A stretch of 38,705 bases of DNA from Clostridium sp. (lineage in GTDB: Bacteria; Bacillota; Clostridia; Clostridiales; Clostridiaceae): contig NZ_JAPFDR010000027.1 in NCBI RefSeq assembly GCF_026168755.1, forward strand, positions 1-38,705. Direction: 5' to 3'. The notes beneath the pieces are model-generated. The model saw only the letters and a list, made by a program, of their open reading frames with translations, was not told the DNA's origin and ran no database searches. This document shows positions 1 through 9,505 of the stretch, one piece after another. The position numbers and the translations under genes were made by a program. Position 1 is the stretch's first letter. Every line of letters starts with the position of its first letter.

Positions 1-203
1 AAAGCTAAAAGATACAATCTCCTACGCAATCACCTTAAAAGTTAACGACTTATGCTATATTTTATATACCAAATTGTTAATTTTTAAATATATATTTTTT
101 ATATCTAAAATTATAAATATACAAATTAACTATCATATCAGTAAAAGTTGTAGCAGAAAACATTAGCTATAAAGGTGGTGTTATAAGCAAACACATAGAA
201 AAA

Positions 204-399
204 GAAAAAATGAAATATTAGTTTGGAGGGAACATTGAAATTAAGCCGTAGAATTTAATCTTTGTGGAATTGAACTTGCGTAAAGAAGTTGTATTGAAGA
301 GTAAGCGACTTTTACAACTTTAGCAAGTTCAATGAAACAAAGATATAAATTCTAGGCAAAAATTTCACAGTTCCCGGAAAATAAATATTTCATTTTTTC
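204..399. ncRNA. Candidate structured RNA: long rod-like inverted repeat
   Basis: The two ends (204-219 and 384-399) are perfectly complementary over 16 bases. The fold continues inward as a series of helices: GGGAAC/GTTCCC, GAAATT/AATTTC, TAGAATTTA/TAAATTCTA, a helix of 8 bp around ATCTTTGT, an 11-bp helix ending CTTGC/GCAAG, and AAGTTGTA/TACAACTT near the tip. Small purine-rich internal loops (GGA opposite GAA) separate the helices. The element lies 25 bases beyond the stop of the minus-strand helicase gene. Read on that strand its distal arm is followed by U-rich sequence, so it could also act as an oversized terminator or 3' UTR structure. Transcription and strand are not shown by the sequence, and I could not match it to a named RNA family. 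A MITE-like element is the main alternative. Confidence 0.4.
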
Positions 400-429
400 G
401 CTTCCACGTGGTGCGCAATATTATTCAAT

Positions 430-1908
430 TTATTTTCTGGCTTTTTCTACACGCAATTTTTTTCCTTTTATAGTTGAGTTTTTAAGTCCTTCAATTACTT
501 TATTACCTTTACCATTTAGGATATCTATATAAGAAACAGTATCTTGTACGTCTATTATTCCTATATCTTCTGCAGTTATTCCTTCTATTCTAGATATAGC
601 CCCTACAAAATCTCCCGCTCTTAACTTCTTCTTTTTCCCACCATTAAGATATATCTTAGTTATATTTTGGTTTATAACTTTAGCTTTTTCCTTTTTAACC
701 TTTGGCTTTGATTTTAAAGATTTTATTGCTTGCTCTCTTTTTTCCTTACTTACCTCAGCAATTTCTGCTACAGCTGGAATTTTAAATCCTATGTATTCTT
801 GTATCATATCTAAAAGCTTATCTTCATATTGATTAACAAAAGAAATTGCTTTTCCTTTTGCTCCTGCTCTACCTGTTCTTCCTATACGATGAACATAATC
901 TTCTTTCTCAACAGGCAAATCATAATTAATTACATGAGTAATTCCTTCTACATCAATTCCTCTTGCTGCAACATCTGTAGCTACTAATATTTTAAAATTA
1001 CCTTTTTTAAATTTATCCATAACTTCAAGTCTATCTTTTTGAAGCATACCACCATGAATTTTATTTACGGAGTACCCTTTTTTATTTAGGTTATCAAAAA
1101 CTTTATCAACATTTTCTTTTGTTTTACAGAAAATAACTGCTGTTTCTGGAACTTCGCTTATTAAAATTTTACCTAAATTATCTAATTTATAAAACTCCTC
1201 AAATCTATATAACTCATGATTTATATTATCTGTTATTAGCTTTTGTGCCTTAATTTCAATATTACTAGGATTATTCATATATACCTTACATAATCCTAAT
1301 ATTTCTTCTGGAATAGTTGCAGAAAATAGCATTGTTTGTCTATTTTTATTTAATGTATTTATTATATGTCTCACTTGATCTATGAAGCCCATATTAAGCA
1401 TTTCATCAGCTTCATCTATTACTAAATATTTTATATTTGAAATGTCTAATGTTCCTCTATCAATATGATCAAATACTCTACCTGGAGTTCCAACTACAAT
1501 ATGAGTTTTTTGCTTTAACTCTCTTACTTGATCTGAAAATGGTTGCTTTCCAAATACTGAAACAGCTTTTATTCTTTTAAATCTACCTATATTAGTTAAT
1601 TCCTCTTTAACTTGAATTGCAAGTTCTCTAGTTGGCGTTAAAATTAAGGCTTGTGGTTTACTATCCTCCCAAAGTATTCTTTCACATAATGGTATTCCAA
1701 ATGCAGCTGTCTTTCCACTTCCTGTTTGTGATTTAACTACAACATCCTTTCCAGTTAATATTTCAGGTATAACCTTACTTTGAACATCAGAAGGCTTACT
1801 ATAACCTATACCCTCTAAAGCTTTTATTATCTCATTACTTAAATTATATTTCTTAAATGTATTATCCAATATATTTCCCTCATTTTTATTAAATTTATTA
1901 TTGTTCAT
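430..1908 (-). CDS. dbpA: DEAD-box ATP-dependent RNA helicase, DbpA/YxiN type
   Basis: This is a cytoplasmic ATP-dependent RNA helicase. In order it shows a Q-motif region, Walker A (SQTGSGKT), PTRELA, the DEAD box in [11 protein letters not shown] in LFSATIP, and the RecA2 motifs ARGID and HRIGRTGR. After a Lys-rich linker, residues of about 420-490 match the DbpA RNA-binding domain. In E. coli DbpA and B. subtilis YxiN that domain docks on 23S rRNA hairpin 92 during large-subunit assembly, so the same role is inferred here. The annotated ATG has only a poor ribosome binding site. A TTG at 1869 (codon 14) is preceded by GAGGG at good spacing and may be the true start. The gene stands alone; the only structure after its stop is the rod-like repeat at 204-399. 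Family call is firm, subfamily call good. Confidence 0.88.
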   Translation of the reverse strand: MNNNKFNKNEGNILDNTFKKYNLSNEIIKALEGIGYSKPSDVQSKVIPEILTGKDVVVKSQTGSGKTAAFGIPLCERILWEDSKPQALILTPTRELAIQVKEELTNIGRFKRIKAVSVFGKQPFSDQVRELKQKTHIVVGTPGRVFDHIDRGTLDISNIKYLVIDEADEMLNMGFIDQVRHIINTLNKNRQTMLFSATIPEEILGLCKVYMNNPSNIEIKAQKLITDNINHELYRFEEFYKLDNLGKILISEVPETAVIFCKTKENVDKVFDNLNKKGYSVNKIHGGMLQKDRLEVMDKFKKGNFKILVATDVAARGIDVEGITHVINYDLPVEKEDYVHRIGRTGRAGAKGKAISFVNQYEDKLLDMIQEYIGFKIPAVAEIAEVSKEKREQAIKSLKSKPKVKKEKAKVINQNITKIYLNGGKKKKLRAGDFVGAISRIEGITAEDIGIIDVQDTVSYIDILNGKGNKVIEGLKNSTIKGKKLRVEKARK

Positions 1909-1986
1909 TTAATAAGTATAACCTATATTTATGTTAAGTAAATAACTTTTCATTATTAAAAACTTAAAGTCATTCATATAATAAAA

Positions 1987-2044
1987 AAAGCAAAAGGCGA
2001 TTGAAATTATTAATCTTAATTTCAATTTTCTCCTTTTGCTATTT
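1987..2044 (-). terminator. Rho-independent terminator after the siroheme protein gene
   Basis: The arms AGCAAAAGG...TTGAAATT and AATTTCAA...CCTTTTGCT pair with a small internal loop. A run of T follows on the minus strand. It sits directly after the stop at 2055, and the A/T flanks on both sides could make it work for both strands. Confidence 0.75.
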
Positions 2045-2054
2045 TTTATTTACT

Positions 2055-2732
2055 TTAAGCCTTTAAGAATTCTTCAACATTTAATAATTTTTTAAACTCA
2101 TCTAATCCAACTCTATCTATGTAGTTTCCTAGTCTTTCTCTTCCTTGACCGTTTTCTGCATATATATCAATTACTTTTTCAACAACATCGAAAATTCTTT
2201 CATCTGGAATATTCATAGCGATTCTATCCCCTAATCTAGGAATAACTCCACCTCTTCCTCCAAGATAAAGAATCCATCCTTTTGGTCCACCTATTAAACC
2301 AATATCTCTAGTATGGCTATCAGCACAACTATTTGGACATCCACTAACTCCTATTTTTAATTTATTAGGAAGATTTCTTCCATGGAATGCACCATCTAAT
2401 TTTGAGCCTATTGCTACAGAATCTTGTAAACCTTTCTTACAGAAAGTTGTTCCTGGACATATCTTTACACTTCTTACACATAGACCTATAGCCGCTCCTG
2501 GCTTCATTCCTAAATCAGCCCATGCATTATCAATATCTTCTTCCTTTAAGCCAACAATAGCAATTCTTTGAGCTCCAGTTACCTTTACAGCTGATGCATT
2601 ATACTTTTCTGCAACATCTGCAATATCTCTAAGTTGCTTCGGTGTTATAAGTCCTCCTGTTAAATGTGGTGCTATAGCATATGTTTCCATATCTCTTTGT
2701 ACTACAGCTCCTTTATCTAATAAATCTTTCAT
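2055..2732 (-). CDS. Small nitrite/sulfite reductase-like siroheme and 4Fe-4S protein
   Basis: The 225-residue product is a single-module member of the nitrite/sulfite reductase family. An N-terminal ferredoxin-like half (about residues 15-70) is followed by the metal site: a Cys pair in ICPGTTFCKKG and a second pair in SGCPNSCADSH. Together these form the four ligands of a 4Fe-4S cluster bridged to siroheme. Full sulfite reductases repeat this module and are about twice as long or more, so this is a minimal form whose electron donor and substrate are not visible. I chose ATG 2732 over an upstream in-frame TTG (2750) because GAGAGGAG lies about 8 bases before it. No reductase partner, flavoprotein subunit or siroheme synthesis gene is adjacent. 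Sulfite or nitrite reduction is inferred from family only. Confidence 0.8.
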   Translation of the reverse strand: MKDLLDKGAVVQRDMETYAIAPHLTGGLITPKQLRDIADVAEKYNASAVKVTGAQRIAIVGLKEEDIDNAWADLGMKPGAAIGLCVRSVKICPGTTFCKKGLQDSVAIGSKLDGAFHGRNLPNKLKIGVSGCPNSCADSHTRDIGLIGGPKGWILYLGGRGGVIPRLGDRIAMNIPDERIFDVVEKVIDIYAENGQGRERLGNYIDRVGLDEFKKLLNVEEFLKA

Positions 2733-2861
2733 ACTTAATTCTCCTCTCAAATAACGTAATATTAATTTTGAATAGCAATATTATTATTTATAAAATATAT
2801 ATAAATAATATACATTTATATATTAAATTGCAAAATTTTTTTATGTGGTAATAAATTCAAA

Positions 2862-2954
2862 TGACAAGTTTAGATTAAATTTCGTTAAATATTCTATAAG
2901 AACATATACTATACATTCTTATTAAAAGTATTATTTAAAATTCTAAACTTGTCA
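2862..2954. repeat. 93-bp element with perfect 13-bp terminal inverted repeats
   Basis: TGACAAGTTTAGA at 2862-2874 is repeated in perfect inverse at 2942-2954. The centre is AT-rich and holds a second weak inverted repeat (ATAAGAA/TTCTTAT). It lies downstream of the LPXTG-anchor stop at 2996 and upstream of the siroheme gene. It may be a loose terminator for the surface protein or a tiny MITE-like element. No flanking target duplication is obvious. Confidence 0.45.
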
Positions 2955-2995
2955 CTCTCACAATTAAATTTATTTAAATCTTTTTTAATAAACTA

Positions 2996-3613
2996 TTACT
3001 GTTTCTTACTTTTCTTAACCATAAAATATCCTGCAACTATTACAACAGCAGCGACCAACAATACCATTACAGCTGAAGTTCCCCCTGTCTGTGGTAATTT
3101 ACCACTATTAGATGAACTTCCTACATTATTGGAATTATTACTTGAAGTACTATTGTCACTATTCGAAGAATTTGTTTTTAAGTTATTCATTGCAGTCTTT
3201 AAATCTTCTTGTGCCTTTTCTATTTCCTTTTCTGTTGCATTTTCATCAGCAATTACTTTCTTTGCATTTTCTAATGACTTTTCAACCTCTCTAAAACTCG
3301 CTACTGTATATTGACTTGAATCTAAACTTTCAACTCTATTGATTAAATCTTCTAAAACATCTTTACTAGGTTTTAATCTTAATTGTAAATACACTCTTAG
3401 TAGGTTATTATAAGAAATATCTAATTCTTCTTGTAATTCATTTTCATTTTCTAACACATTAATAGCTTTTACAAGTTCATCTTGTAGGTTTTTCCAAGTT
3501 GATTTTATATATTGTGCCTCTTTATCACTTAATCCATTAATCATATTAATTAAATTCTGAAGAGTTTCCTTGCTTACATTGTCCTTAACTAAACTATCTA
3601 TCGCTTCTTTTAA
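2996..3613 (-). pseudogene. Detached C-terminus (FIVAR domain and LPXTG anchor) of the GH123/sialidase-like protein
   Basis: This frame continues the 3594-8459 protein after a one-base shift. Reading upstream from the first ATG (3544) without a stop gives LKEAIDSLVKDNVSKETLQ, which joins smoothly to the NALGK end of the large protein. The contents are an alpha-helical stretch, a FIVAR-type domain (about residues 65-127 counted from 3544), a Ser/Asn-rich linker, the sortase motif LPQTG (150-154), a hydrophobic segment and a basic KKSKKQ tail. This is a textbook cell-wall sorting signal. ATG 3544 has no convincing ribosome binding site and no signal peptide follows it, so independent expression is unlikely. 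Either the break is an assembly or sequencing error in the A5 run at 3614-3618, or the strain makes an unanchored enzyme. Confidence 0.8.
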
Positions 3614-6600
3614 TTTTTCCTAAAGCATTATCAATTTCAGCTAATTTAAACCTCACCCCCATAATGTAAGTGTTGTTATTAGTATTAGTATCAAAGTTAC
3701 CATAAGCATTTAAGAAGAATGTACCATCGCTCATAACTACATTACCTGCATATCCACAGTCACCAGCCTTAGCTGAGTTAGTATAGTCTTTCCCTAGTCT
3801 GATTCTATATTCACCATCTTCACCATTCATTAAATCTTCATAAGTTCCAACCCAACTAATCCAATCTCCTGCCAGCCAATCATTATCTGATGTACTTCCA
3901 TCAAGATTAGTATCTAGCTTAATTTCTCTAAAACTTATTAATAGTCTGCCACTTATTGGGTCATAAACAGCCTTATGTCTTTCCCCATTTAATGATCCTT
4001 GCACCTCTCTTGGTCTACTCCATGTTTCACCTTCATCATCTGAATAGAAAATAGTTGAAGTATGTTTATGAGATTGACTTCTTGCAAGTGCGACTATGCG
4101 ATTTCCATCTGGTGATCTAAACATACCTACTTCACAAATTTGATAAGTAGATTCTAAATTTCTATAATCACTTAAATATGGAACTGGGTCTGACCATTGT
4201 TCATTACCATTTTCATCAAATGTTAGATAAGTTTTATAGTTAACATAACCATAATCATGAAATACTCCCATCCACTTATCAATATAATTTCCATCTTCAT
4301 CTTTTAATTGGATTAAACTTGCCATTGCAACAATTGTTTTAATTCCAGTATTCCACTCTTTATAATCTCCCCAAGTTTCACCATTATCATTTGATATTGA
4401 TGTCTTAAAGCCTGTAAATGAACTTCCATGCCATGCGGGTCCACCTGAAATAGACATTAATTTTTGAGTTCCATCTGTAAAATTAAGCTTGTATATTGTA
4501 GGGGTTTCCTCTGAATTCTTCCAAGTTTCATTAACTGGAACTCTTTTTTCCCATGTTAATCCACCATCAGTACTCTTACTTAATAGTGCTTCTCCAAAGC
4601 CATGGCCTTTAGGATAAACAGTTAATAAAGTTTTATCATCATCTAATAAAATAGTATCTGGTTGACCAAGGTATTGACCATCTTCTCTATCTATTACAAT
4701 TTGATCTTCTGCTGGTATTTCATAAGTTTCTAATGTGTTTTGATAATTTATTTTTTTATTAACACGAATATCAACTCTTTCAGAATATTCCCCAGCTTCA
4801 TTTGAAACAGTAATATAAGTATCACCATAAGCAATACCTGTTACTACTCCACTTTCATTTACTGTTGCAATATTTGTATCAGCACTTGTAAATATTATAT
4901 TATCATCATCTTTATCACTAATTAAATCAGCAATAATTTGAACTGTTTCATTGATATTAACCTCTTTATAATTACTGTCAATATTTAATCCATTTACAGC
5001 CTTAGATTCTATTACCTCTTCAGCAGTTAAAGCCCTATTATATACTTTAATTTCATCTACAGCTCCAACAAAACCACGACCACCAATAAAGTTTAATGGT
5101 GCTTTCATTGGATTACTTTTAGTATATTCATTTGTATTTCCTATCTTTTCTCCATTTACATATAAAGATAATCCTTCTGATTTTGAATTGGTGTATGCAA
5201 CATGAACCCATTGATTTTTTGCTATTTCTGTTGGGAAACTCAATGTACCTTGATTAACATGTACTCCCGGCATTGCTGAATTAACACCAACACCTACAGC
5301 TAAATCAACTGATACAGAATCTTTTTCTGACGAACCTGTTGCTTCTCTACCATCCCACATAACTGAAGCTGTACCATCTTCGTTACCTCTATTTACCCAA
5401 AAAGCTATTGTCCAATTTTCTGGTAAATTTGCAGGGTCTTCAATTTCAACATTATCAGTTCCTACATCAAATTTTAATGCATTTCCTGATTTTCCTTCTA
5501 CAACTTCTGCACCATTTATTTTTCCACTATATAAAGAACTATCACTCCAGGAGTTATTGATAACGTTATCTTCTATACTATCAAAACTGTAGTAAGCAAC
5601 TTGTGCATCTTTCTCTATAGAAGCTTTATTAACAGTTAAGTTTATAGTTGATTTTTTTGAAGAATCTTGTACTGATGTAGCTATAATTTTAGCTGTACCT
5701 ACTTTAATGCCTGTAACTATACCTTCATTATTAACAGTTGCAACATCTGTATTACTTGATGTCCATACTACATTTTTATTTAATGCATTTTTTGGTAATA
5801 CTGTAACAGCTAATTCTAAACTTTCTCCTGCTTTTATACTTGTATCTCCATTATTAATTTCAACAGAGTCAATTGTATTTACTCCACTCTTCTTTAATTC
5901 AATATATTTTTCAGTTATATTTTTAATCTCAGCCTTAATTGCCGCCATATCTTTTGGAATCATAGCTCTCGTTTCATCAGTAGCATATTTTGCTCCACCA
6001 TGATCACCAATGCCATTTTTAACTCCAGCATAATTTAATTTAACTGTAGATAATAGATTATCTATATCAGCCTTTAATGATGGTATTTCTCTTTGCATCA
6101 TATATAACTTATTTACATCTCTTATACCTTCAGCCATTTTTTCTAATCTTACTGAACTCTTAGATGTTATATTTTCCGACTCCTTTTCATCTGGGTATAT
6201 TAAGAAAGTATCTCCAGCTTCAAATGCCCAGTGAGTTGTATCTCTAAGTGGATCTTTAACCCAAGCATCAAATGCCCATCTCATATATCCTGTTGCCCCT
6301 TGCGCTGCTGTAAACATCATTGTCCAATAACTTTCCCCTGGCATACTAAGTGCTAAAGAATTTGGGAAATGTTCTGTACAAGTATATATTGTTGTTTTAT
6401 ATTCTTTTTCAGAATTGTTTCTTTCACTAACAAAGTTTTTATAATCAGCTAAGCTTCCTTTTGCTGCTGTTGAACCAACACTTAAATCATCAACTCTATC
6501 AGTTATATGCTTGTAACTAGTGCTAAAGTGATCCATTGCAGCTGCTTTTTTAAGAACTTTATCATGTCTATTTTTAACCTTATCTATAACATCAAAAGCC

Positions 6601-8459
6601 TTTTCCATGTTTTGTCTTTCGTCAATCCCTATATAAGTATCATCAAACCATCCTTTTTCATCTAAATGCTCAACTAAGCTATTTAAGAATTGTAGCCAAA
6701 CTTCTTCATATCTATCACTTCCTGCTGATAAATTTTCAACTTTAGTAGTTTGAGTTTCTTCATCGTAATACTTAACATTGTTTCCCCACGGAATCATGCT
6801 ATAGCATACTATTTTATCTCCAATTCCTAGATCTTTGTTAAATTGAACCCATTTATCAAAATCCGTATAATCAAAAGTAAATGTTCCATCTACTTTTCTA
6901 GTCCACTTAATCATTGATGGATATCTAATTTCATTTTCGCTATAAGTTTCTCCACCCCATGCTTCTTCAACAATTGAAGCTGTAATAGCATGACCACCTA
7001 ATTCTTTATACTTCAACATATGAGGTGTTAAAATAGCTAAATGCTCTTCTGAAAATGGTTCTACTCCATAATATTCTGCTGAACTATATGGATATTGCCA
7101 TGCTTCAAAATCAAATTCATATTCAGTACTATCTGGCATTGTTACATCTAAAACCTCTAATGAATAATTAAATGTCATATTATCAACACCATCTGCAGTT
7201 ACTGTTATAACCCCTTCATAAACTCCTGGAACTGTATTTTCTGGAACATTAATTTCAACCCATATCGGTTGAAGAGAGTTAAATTCAACATCTACTGGTC
7301 CATCTGTATATAATATATCTGGAACAGTAACTTTTTCACTATCATCACTTGGAGTATTTTCTGGACCATCACTTGGACTATTATATCCTGCATCTCCAAT
7401 ATAAGCCTTTGTTTCTTTTAAGAATGTAGTTATAATATTTTCAGATGGTATTACATTTTCTTCTGAAGTAAAGTCACTAGCTGAAACATTAACATTTTTT
7501 AAAGTTCCTTCCTTTGATGCAACAACTATTTCTGATATAGCCTTGTCAGCCTTCCAAGCATATAATGATTCACTTGTAGTTCCTAAAGTTAAAACTTCAT
7601 CATATCTATCTTGGGTATAATGAGAGTTAGTATCTACTATAGTACCATGTATTGAAGCATTTGCTTCAGCAACAGTTACTGCAATACTATCACTTACATT
7701 AAATTCTTCTGATGTAGCTGTAATAGTAGCCGAACCTTTTGAAACTGCTGTGATTATACCATCTTCTGAAACTGTTACTATATCTTCATCACTACTAGAG
7801 TAAGTTATATTATCTGCAGTTGCATGGCTTGGTGTAACTGATATATCCAATTGTTTTTTAGCACCTTCTACTAAATTAATATCTTCTCCTAATTCAATGC
7901 TAGTAACCTGATATCTTTCATGAAGTATTTCAACCCTATCTACTTGAATAACAGCTTGAGAATGAGATGAGTCTGAATTTTCTCCAGTTGCTTCTACTTT
8001 TAAAGTATATCTCCCTTCTTTTAATCCTCCCCATGCATATAAAGGAGATGTATTAGCTGTTCTTGCATCAACTATAACTTCACTACCAGGTACAAGTACT
8101 CCCTCTGAATCAAATAGTGAATATTTACTCTTTCCATTTTGAGGTGTTTTATTTCCATAAACCTCTATCCTATTACCTATGAAATCAACAGTATAGTACT
8201 TTTGTTCAGGATTTGCTTCACCATTATTTAAAACATTATAATGCTCTGAAGAGCTACCTGAACCTCCTGAAACCCATCCATCTCCGAAGTAAGTAAAGTA
8301 ATTTGTTTCCCCTGTTGTTTTAGTATCATCAATTACTGTTTTGATACTTGCTTTTGTGTCATTTGCATAAGCTGTTAAAGAATTACTTGGAATACAGTTA
8401 AATATAAATATAAAAGCTATAGCCATTATATTCAATTTAAACCACCTTTTACTTTTCAT
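3594..8459 (-). CDS. Large secreted glycosidase: GH123 domain plus Asp-box sialidase-like propeller
   Basis: The protein starts with a signal peptide (about 1-33) after a GGGGGA ribosome binding site. Then come a probable carbohydrate-binding region (about 36-180) and an Ig-like BIG2 domain (about 184-268). A GH123-type catalytic region follows (about 270-850), including the adjacent acids Asp613-Glu614 in YIGIDERQ and a DUF4091-like C-terminal part (FDAWVKDPLRDTTHW, GDTFLIYP). Next are BIG2 (about 870-955), a LamG/concanavalin domain (about 958-1155), BIG2 (about 1157-1240) and a propeller with three Asp boxes (STDGGLTW, SNDNGETW, SDDEGETW) at about 1245-1615. Known GH123 enzymes are N-acetyl-beta-galactosaminidases using substrate-assisted catalysis. 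The propeller resembles BNR/sialidase domains, but I could not place the full arginine triad, so sialidase activity is uncertain. Mucin or glycolipid degradation is inferred. The frame stops early; the wall anchor lies in 2996-3613. Confidence 0.82.
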   Translation of the reverse strand: MKSKRWFKLNIMAIAFIFIFNCIPSNSLTAYANDTKASIKTVIDDTKTTGETNYFTYFGDGWVSGGSGSSSEHYNVLNNGEANPEQKYYTVDFIGNRIEVYGNKTPQNGKSKYSLFDSEGVLVPGSEVIVDARTANTSPLYAWGGLKEGRYTLKVEATGENSDSSHSQAVIQVDRVEILHERYQVTSIELGEDINLVEGAKKQLDISVTPSHATADNITYSSSDEDIVTVSEDGIITAVSKGSATITATSEEFNVSDSIAVTVAEANASIHGTIVDTNSHYTQDRYDEVLTLGTTSESLYAWKADKAISEIVVASKEGTLKNVNVSASDFTSEENVIPSENIITTFLKETKAYIGDAGYNSPSDGPENTPSDDSEKVTVPDILYTDGPVDVEFNSLQPIWVEINVPENTVPGVYEGVITVTADGVDNMTFNYSLEVLDVTMPDSTEYEFDFEAWQYPYSSAEYYGVEPFSEEHLAILTPHMLKYKELGGHAITASIVEEAWGGETYSENEIRYPSMIKWTRKVDGTFTFDYTDFDKWVQFNKDLGIGDKIVCYSMIPWGNNVKYYDEETQTTKVENLSAGSDRYEEVWLQFLNSLVEHLDEKGWFDDTYIGIDERQNMEKAFDVIDKVKNRHDKVLKKAAAMDHFSTSYKHITDRVDDLSVGSTAAKGSLADYKNFVSERNNSEKEYKTTIYTCTEHFPNSLALSMPGESYWTMMFTAAQGATGYMRWAFDAWVKDPLRDTTHWAFEAGDTFLIYPDEKESENITSKSSVRLEKMAEGIRDVNKLYMMQREIPSLKADIDNLLSTVKLNYAGVKNGIGDHGGAKYATDETRAMIPKDMAAIKAEIKNITEKYIELKKSGVNTIDSVEINNGDTSIKAGESLELAVTVLPKNALNKNVVWTSSNTDVATVNNEGIVTGIKVGTAKIIATSVQDSSKKSTINLTVNKASIEKDAQVAYYSFDSIEDNVINNSWSDSSLYSGKINGAEVVEGKSGNALKFDVGTDNVEIEDPANLPENWTIAFWVNRGNEDGTASVMWDGREATGSSEKDSVSVDLAVGVGVNSAMPGVHVNQGTLSFPTEIAKNQWVHVAYTNSKSEGLSLYVNGEKIGNTNEYTKSNPMKAPLNFIGGRGFVGAVDEIKVYNRALTAEEVIESKAVNGLNIDSNYKEVNINETVQIIADLISDKDDDNIIFTSADTNIATVNESGVVTGIAYGDTYITVSNEAGEYSERVDIRVNKKINYQNTLETYEIPAEDQIVIDREDGQYLGQPDTILLDDDKTLLTVYPKGHGFGEALLSKSTDGGLTWEKRVPVNETWKNSEETPTIYKLNFTDGTQKLMSISGGPAWHGSSFTGFKTSISNDNGETWGDYKEWNTGIKTIVAMASLIQLKDEDGNYIDKWMGVFHDYGYVNYKTYLTFDENGNEQWSDPVPYLSDYRNLESTYQICEVGMFRSPDGNRIVALARSQSHKHTSTIFYSDDEGETWSRPREVQGSLNGERHKAVYDPISGRLLISFREIKLDTNLDGSTSDNDWLAGDWISWVGTYEDLMNGEDGEYRIRLGKDYTNSAKAGDCGYAGNVVMSDGTFFLNAYGNFDTNTNNNTYIMGVRFKLAEIDNALGKIKRSDR

Positions 8460-8494
8460 CTTTTCCCCCTGCTTCTAAAAATTTAAATAAAAAA

Positions 8495-8528
8495 GGAGTT
8501 AATGAAACTAAAAAATTCTATTAACTCC
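8495..8528 (-). terminator. Hairpin between the 274-aa gene and the surface glycosidase gene
   Basis: GGAGTTAAT and ATTAACTCC pair around a 16-base A/T-rich loop, and T-rich sequence follows on the minus strand. It lies after the stop at 8556 and only about 35 bases before the glycosidase start. It may therefore end the upstream transcript, or act as a leader hairpin if transcription starts at the TATAAT-like sequence at 8542-8547. Confidence 0.65.
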
Positions 8529-8555
8529 GTTTTATTTTACTATTATAGATTATAT

Positions 8556-9380
8556 TTATTTATATTCAGTTTTTACCATTTCATTTAATATATAATCTAA
8601 TTTACTACTTTTTATTTCAATAATATTTTCTTTTACTTCAAATCTAACAGTTTCAATACTATCAACAATTGAATTAATTGCATTTCTGAATTCAACAATA
8701 TTAAGTCCTATGGCTTCTTTTCTTCCATATCCAATATCATATTTATGAATATTAGCATCATCCTTGTTACCAAAAATATTAAGCACACCACTTCTATCTA
8801 CCGCTAATATATTTTTACCATTATTATCTTTTTCATCACTTTCAATTGCATATACAAGCTGTTTATGGAACTTCATCATAGTAAATAATATCATTAATTC
8901 ATATTGATTCTTTTCTAAAAAGTTTTCTTCTCCCTTATTAACTAAATAAGTATTTAATAAATCATAAGGTACCATAACCATAGTACATTTACCTTCATCT
9001 ATAGAAAATTGATAAACTCCATTAAATATTCCAAACTTTATAACTTTAATTAACTCTTCCCCTTTAAGTTTCATTATATATTCAGTTTCATCTTTTATAA
9101 TTCCAAAATGTTTTACAAAATTTTGTGCAAATTCCTTTTCTGAAAAAAACCACATACATGGTAATTTTTTATGATTTAATGCACATAATGGTCTAGCTTT
9201 ATTTTCCTTAACTTCTTCAACTGTTGCACTTCTAGAGGCTATTACATAAACCTCATCTAAGTTTAAAAATTCATTTAAAACCTCTTCATATTTTTTTCTA
9301 AAACCTTTAGCATCACTTCTTGGAGTTTTTAAAAATTCTTGCATCAAATCTTGGTATCTCTTAGCTGTTACTATATTCAT
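8556..9380 (-). CDS. Uncharacterised 274-residue protein
   Basis: I do not recognise a firm family. The protein is soluble, acidic to neutral, and has no signal peptide or membrane segment. The segment CMWFFSEKEFAQNFVKHFG (about residues 75-95) recalls the tryptophan/phenylalanine-rich motif of SseB-like proteins, but this is only a weak resemblance. The C-terminal third (IKSSKLDYILNEMVKTEYK) is predicted alpha/beta. The ATG is preceded by AAAGG at 6 bases. A promoter candidate lies at 9419-9448 and a terminator-like hairpin follows the stop, so it appears to be a single-gene unit between RNase J and the surface glycosidase. No function is assigned. Confidence 0.75.
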   Translation of the reverse strand: MNIVTAKRYQDLMQEFLKTPRSDAKGFRKKYEEVLNEFLNLDEVYVIASRSATVEEVKENKARPLCALNHKKLPCMWFFSEKEFAQNFVKHFGIIKDETEYIMKLKGEELIKVIKFGIFNGVYQFSIDEGKCTMVMVPYDLLNTYLVNKGEENFLEKNQYELMILFTMMKFHKQLVYAIESDEKDNNGKNILAVDRSGVLNIFGNKDDANIHKYDIGYGRKEAIGLNIVEFRNAINSIVDSIETVRFEVKENIIEIKSSKLDYILNEMVKTEYK

Positions 9381-9418
9381 AATTTACCTTTCTTTTCTTT
9401 TTAAATGTTTACATATAA

Positions 9419-9448
9419 ATTATACAACAACTATATACTTAATTTCAA
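9419..9448 (-). promoter_or_regulatory. Sigma-A type promoter candidate for the 274-aa gene
   Basis: On the minus strand TTGAAA (9443-9448) and TATAAT (9419-9424) are separated by 18 bases. The -10 box lies about 40 bases before the start codon at 9380. In such AT-rich DNA chance matches are common, but both boxes are near consensus. Confidence 0.45.
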
Positions 9449-9505
9449 TAAATTTATATATAAATGTTTATTGTATATTTAATATCATAATTAAGAAAAA
9501 TTCCT

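Noticed and set aside
1..170. Coding sequence at the left edge
   Set aside because: All frames have frequent stops, with no ribosome binding site or recognisable peptide; nothing else is visible there.
204..399. 6S RNA or tmRNA as the identity of the rod-like structure
   Set aside because: There is no large central bubble as in 6S, and no tRNA-like end or tag frame as in tmRNA.
2949..3314. Plus-strand open frame opposite the LPXTG anchor region
   Set aside because: It is the antisense of a clear sorting signal and FIVAR domain, has Leu/Phe-rich shadow composition and no ribosome binding site.
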